Shown in pieces: positions 60,999 to 64,000 of a DNA stretch of 64,000 nucleotides; the first letter of the stretch is position 1; each line of letters begins with the position of its first letter. The DNA is taken from positions 124,001 through 188,000 of the forward strand of contig NZ_JADPIB010000006.1 of the NCBI RefSeq assembly GCF_015767265.1, read 5' to 3'. The translations under genes were made by a program, and so were the position numbers. The notes beneath the pieces were generated by a model. It made no database searches. It was given only the letters and a program-made list of their open reading frames with translations, and was not told the DNA's origin. Origin of the DNA: Aureivirga marina (GTDB taxonomy: Bacteria > Bacteroidota > Bacteroidia > Flavobacteriales > Flavobacteriaceae).

Positions 60999-62222
60999 AT
61001 GATATGCACATTTTATTCCCATCAAATGGGATTTGAAAAAGTCAAAAGTACTTTACAACAAATTTTTCCGAAAGGAAACATTACAACCTCAACAGAAGAT
61101 GATTTTCAAATTATCAAATTAGAAAACAAAGGAGGATTATTTAAAAGCGCTACAAAAATCAAATTTTCTTACAGAGAAAGAGAGCAACCAAACTATTTTA
61201 TTCCTCAAGAAGAAAAAGGAAATTTAACTTCCAATTTGCGTGGACTTTTTAATTATGTTCAAAACCTCCCTTCCTCTAATGAAGAAATTCAAAGTCGTTT
61301 TTTGTATCGAATTCAAGCCGTAAATAGTGAATTTACTTTGGTAGATGGAATTGGTAAAAAAGAACAAATTCAGCAATTAATTCAACAATTAGCTATTGAA
61401 TTTAATGCTTTTCTTTTTGTTCAACCAAATACATTGATTAGCAAATCTTCTGTGCAACATTTTGTAGATAAAAATTTAAATATAATCATTGATTCTCAAG
61501 GAAATTGTGAAATTGAAGATTTAGAAGTGAATATTGATGCAAAATATTATGATCAGAATCAAAATAATCTAACTGAAGATCAATTAAATCGAAAAAAAAC
61601 AAACGAACTTTTTTTAGCTGAAAACCATATAAAATTTAATAAAAAACTTCCTTGTGTGGAAGCTGAAGAAGAAGTTACTTTAAGAACACCAAAAGAAATC
61701 GCAACAAGAGCAAGTATTTTAATTTCTTTGAATTTTATAGCCTTTGATGCTGCAACTCCAGAACAGATAACTAATTTTCTAAAGAAAAATAATTTATGGG
61801 AATTTGTAACAGAAGGTGAAAAAGATTTTATTGAAAATCCAACAGCAGAAAAGAAAAGTTTACAAACTTGGAAATGTGAGTGTATTTGGACTTTGTTATG
61901 GGCAATTAACAAAGTAAATGATTTAGGTTCGCCAAATGCAATGTGTCAATTAGATTCTATTCCAAAAGAAAATTATCCTCTTTCAAATGCACAAGAAGTA
62001 ACAAATTATATCAATTCAATTACGGAAACTAGGAATAAATCGGAAATTTTAGATTTAAACGATTTATATTATCGCTATGAATGGGCTTGTGTAGATGCAA
62101 GAATTAAAAATGAAACAGTAGAAAATTTAAATCCAAGTGTAGTTTATGAAAGACATTATGCTTTAAATTGGTTGATAAATTATAGAAATCAAGAATGGGA
62201 TGCTGTAACTTGTGATACATAA
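60999..62222 (+). CDS. DUF4272 domain protein
   Basis: A 407-residue soluble protein. The frame is open back to 60921, inside the response-regulator gene, but the Met at 60999 (MICTFYSHQMGFEKVKSTLQ) gives a normal start 46 bases after that stop. The C-terminal half is the DUF4272 domain: RTPKEIATRASILISLNFIAFDAATPEQI, WEFVTEGEKDFIENPT and TWKCECIWTLLWAINKVNDLGSPN, with RYEWACVDARI and VYERHYALNWLINY. The N-terminal half has a 60-residue beta domain and a helical linker. Function is unknown. It may follow the two-component genes in one transcript. Confidence 0.85.
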   Translation: MICTFYSHQMGFEKVKSTLQQIFPKGNITTSTEDDFQIIKLENKGGLFKSATKIKFSYREREQPNYFIPQEEKGNLTSNLRGLFNYVQNLPSSNEEIQSRFLYRIQAVNSEFTLVDGIGKKEQIQQLIQQLAIEFNAFLFVQPNTLISKSSVQHFVDKNLNIIIDSQGNCEIEDLEVNIDAKYYDQNQNNLTEDQLNRKKTNELFLAENHIKFNKKLPCVEAEEEVTLRTPKEIATRASILISLNFIAFDAATPEQITNFLKKNNLWEFVTEGEKDFIENPTAEKKSLQTWKCECIWTLLWAINKVNDLGSPNAMCQLDSIPKENYPLSNAQEVTNYINSITETRNKSEILDLNDLYYRYEWACVDARIKNETVENLNPSVVYERHYALNWLINYRNQEWDAVTCDT

Positions 62223-62230
62223 AATATTTG

Positions 62231-62264
62231 AAAAAGCTACTTTATTATAGAAGTAGCTTTTTTA
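62231..62264. terminator. Bidirectional terminator
   Basis: Stem AAAAAGCTACTT/AAGTAGCTTTTT with an eight-base loop and T-run, between the DUF4272 gene and the convergent VWA gene. Confidence 0.87.
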
Positions 62265-62268
62265 CATT

Positions 62269-63846
62269 TTATTTCACACGAACTTCCTCTAATAAAGTTT
62301 TGATATGATTTTCATTAGTAACTGAAACATAATTTCCATTTCCACTTTTGGAAAGTTTTTTTAAGTTCTCATTAGCTTTATTTGGTTCTCCAAAATTGAA
62401 AACTGAAAATTGGATTTTTTCATTTTGAGCTTTTACTTTTTCATAAATTTTAGTTGGTAATTTAAAACTACCATCAGTTATCATAATAATTCGCGTATTT
62501 TCAAGATTATCATATTTTTTATTTGCCAAATTATATGCTTTTTCTATTCCTTTTAAAACATTTGTTCTTCCATTTGTTTGAAGTTTTAATAACTTTTTCA
62601 TCGCTTTGGAATCTGTAAATGATTTTCTTTCAAAAAGAATTTTTGCATTATCTGAATATAAAACAACTGTAAAAACATCTTCATTTCGCATAATTGAAGA
62701 AACTTTTTGTATTGCATCTTTAAACAAAGGCAATCTTTCCTTCTTTTTCATACTTCCAGAAACATCCAACAACAAAATCAAATTATTTTTCTTAAAACCT
62801 TCCATCGTTAAATCCTCAGAAACTTCATTTAAAAATGCTTCTTCATTTGAATTTAATTCAGGAACTTCTACATAAAATTTCTTATAAACTTGCTTCATTA
62901 AATAAGCTGGAGCAACTTTATGATTAGAAGCAATAGAAGCTTTGTTTGTAAATTCATTGTAATAATTTTGCATGTTAAAAAATTCTATTAAAGCTGAATT
63001 ATAAAAACTTCTACGAGAAAATGTTTCTGGATCTTTTAAAACATCTGAAACAAAAGCTTGACCGAATCTATGGAAAATGAAAAAATACGAATGTACATCT
63101 CCTCCTTCACTTGGATATTTTCTAATTCCTTCTAATAAAGTCGTTTTATTTTCTTCAATTTCTTTTAAAAGATCATCTACTTTCGATACATATTCTTTGG
63201 CTTCTTTAGTTTTATTTTCTTTTAAAAATGTCAATACTACTTCTGATTCTTCCAAAATTTGATTCATCAAATCTCCACATTTATACCATGAATTTGAAGT
63301 ATCTTTAATTGGATAATCTAGTAATAATTCACGAAGTTGACTTTGTATTTTTTCAACTAAAGTAGTATGATTATGTGCATTTTCAATTAATTTAATCACA
63401 TTCTCTCCTACAGCTTTTCTATTTTCTTTTGTCGATAAAATGTCTTGTGTTTGTACAACCAAAGTAGCATTTAATTCAATTTCTTCATTTTGCAATTTTT
63501 CTAATTCTTGCAATTCTTTTTCAATTAAAGCTGCCCATTTTCCAGGTAAATATTGAACATTTTCTTTTGCTTTTATAAATCGATTTTTTTTGATAAAAAT
63601 ATTAAACTTATACTTTGGAAATTTGCTAATTCTTGTCGATCTCTTCTCAAATAAATTTTTGGTGTAATAATCTCCATAAAAATGATTTTTATTTCGAGTT
63701 TTATAAGTGTGCATATTCACTCCTTCTACAATAATATTCACAATTGGAACCAATGTCTTCCTTGAATAAGTTGTAGGTTTCTGTGCAAATGAACAAATAG
63801 AAATTTGTGTGAATATTATAAATAATAGAAATGATTTTTGGAACAT
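62269..63846 (-). CDS. Secreted von Willebrand factor A (VWA) domain protein
   Basis: A 525-residue exported protein. The frame is open to 63891, but the Met at 63844-63846 begins a signal peptide (MFQKSFLLFIIFTQISICSFAQ) and the promoter box overlaps the longer frame. The N-terminal 330 residues are charged and helical, with an all-alpha segment around HSYFFIFHRFGQAFVSDVL. The VWA domain (about 350-525) has the MIDAS DVSGSMKKKERL (LILLLDVSGSM), then GRTNVLKGIEKAY with the MIDAS Thr and TRIIMITDGSFKLP. This indicates metal-dependent adhesion or protein binding. No sorting domain or lipobox is visible. It is the only gene on its strand here. Confidence 0.85.
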   Translation of the reverse strand: MFQKSFLLFIIFTQISICSFAQKPTTYSRKTLVPIVNIIVEGVNMHTYKTRNKNHFYGDYYTKNLFEKRSTRISKFPKYKFNIFIKKNRFIKAKENVQYLPGKWAALIEKELQELEKLQNEEIELNATLVVQTQDILSTKENRKAVGENVIKLIENAHNHTTLVEKIQSQLRELLLDYPIKDTSNSWYKCGDLMNQILEESEVVLTFLKENKTKEAKEYVSKVDDLLKEIEENKTTLLEGIRKYPSEGGDVHSYFFIFHRFGQAFVSDVLKDPETFSRRSFYNSALIEFFNMQNYYNEFTNKASIASNHKVAPAYLMKQVYKKFYVEVPELNSNEEAFLNEVSEDLTMEGFKKNNLILLLDVSGSMKKKERLPLFKDAIQKVSSIMRNEDVFTVVLYSDNAKILFERKSFTDSKAMKKLLKLQTNGRTNVLKGIEKAYNLANKKYDNLENTRIIMITDGSFKLPTKIYEKVKAQNEKIQFSVFNFGEPNKANENLKKLSKSGNGNYVSVTNENHIKTLLEEVRVK

Positions 63847-63888
63847 AATTTGGTTTTCTTTAATCTTATCTTTTAAAATAAAGGGTCT

Positions 63889-63896
63889 CAAAGATA
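63889..63896 (-). promoter_or_regulatory. -7 box of the VWA-protein gene
   Basis: Minus-strand TATCTTTG, identical to the rpsF -7 box, 42 bases upstream of the chosen start. Confidence 0.55.
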
Positions 63897-63930
63897 AAAT
63901 ATTGTTTTCAATCTATGTTTTTTCTTTTGT

Positions 63931-64000
63931 TTAAACAAATTTCTGATTAATTGTATTTAATTCTTTTAATTTTCTTTCAAATTTAAACTTACCCCCTGAA
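63931..64000 (-). CDS. Partial C-terminal end of an upstream gene
   Basis: The last 70 bases on the minus strand read as an open frame running in from beyond the right edge to a TAA at 63931-63933, with 22 visible residues (GGKFKFERKLKELNTINQKF). The composition is typical of coding sequence, and the position just upstream of the VWA promoter fits a gene end. Family cannot be judged. Confidence 0.35.
   Translation of the reverse strand, partial: SGGKFKFERKLKELNTINQKFV

Overview
The window is AT-rich chromosomal DNA from a member of the Bacteroidota, most likely a marine-type Flavobacteriaceae species. The genus cannot be fixed from the sequence. The main evidence is: Bacteroidota-type promoters (TAnnTTTG -7 boxes, one with a perfectly spaced TTTG -33 element); four secreted proteins ending in type IX secretion (T9SS) type A sorting domains; a PorV/PorQ-family outer-membrane protein; the gene order rpsF-rpsR-rplI; and several families typical of flavobacteria (TIGR02757/DUF2400, DUF6702, a DUF6495-like protein). 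I see no tRNA, rRNA, CRISPR array, transposase or integrase. Both ends cut genes: a membrane-anchored AraC-type regulator on the left, and a probable C-terminal tail on the right.

Layout. 1-7.1 kb: AraC-type regulator, MscS/YbdG-type channel, PorV/PorQ-like protein, an Rnl2-type RNA ligase translationally coupled to a serine-hydrolase lipoprotein, and a propeller-like lipoprotein. 7.2-9.6 kb: trmH, a conserved hypothetical gene and the ribosomal operon rpsF-rpsR-rplI. 9.65-12.1 kb: a three-gene cassette of unknown role (YkuD-like Cys-motif protein, small acidic protein, peptidoglycan-binding-repeat protein), divergent from a lipoprotein gene at 12.2-13.9 kb. 13.9-24.3 kb: DUF2400 protein, reprolysin-like T9SS metalloprotease, DinB-like protein, ldhA, a lipoprotein, DUF1330 protein, a metallo-beta-lactamase-fold protein with decayed metal site, an AraC regulator divergent from an alpha/beta hydrolase, and a CDF cation exporter. 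24.5-31.5 kb: DoxX-like protein, Crp/Fnr regulator, a DUF4064-like/Lgt-paralogue pair, SGNH-PKD T9SS protein, a 636-residue secreted unknown and DUF6702 protein. 31.5-40.2 kb: M1 metallopeptidase, carboxypeptidase-regulatory-like protein, the envelope operon kdsD-tatC-AhpD-like-lptB, and recQ. 40.2-49.2 kb: two large T9SS proteins (LamG-like; subtilisin), a FabK/nitronate monooxygenase, and a probable operon of Crp regulator, FMN reductase, NTF2-like protein and GNAT acetyltransferase. 49.3-57.3 kb: UvrD/PcrA helicase, RluA-type pseudouridine synthase, a K+ channel with C-terminal zinc ribbon, a 56-residue basic protein, an OMP barrel, pcm, a Gfo/Idh oxidoreductase and 3-hydroxyacyl-CoA dehydrogenase. 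57.5-64 kb: an OMP barrel behind a strong sigma-54-type promoter, a TPR histidine kinase with LuxR-type response regulator, a DUF4272 protein and a secreted VWA-domain protein.

Most of the window is housekeeping and envelope biology. Functional groupings are: LPS and envelope biogenesis (kdsD, lptB, tatC); translation and RNA modification (rpsF, rpsR, rplI, trmH, RluA-type, RNA ligase); DNA repair (recQ, uvrD/pcrA); T9SS cargo; and small regulator-plus-enzyme stress units. The best candidates for something undescribed are the 9.65-12.1 kb peptidoglycan-associated cassette, the structured element with an overlapping mini-ORF at 24.4 kb, the Lgt paralogue pair at 25.7-27 kb and the divergent reprolysin. 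Several start sites were moved downstream because a signal peptide, promoter or terminator overlaps the longer reading frame. Gene calls rest on motif and family recognition; no database search was possible.
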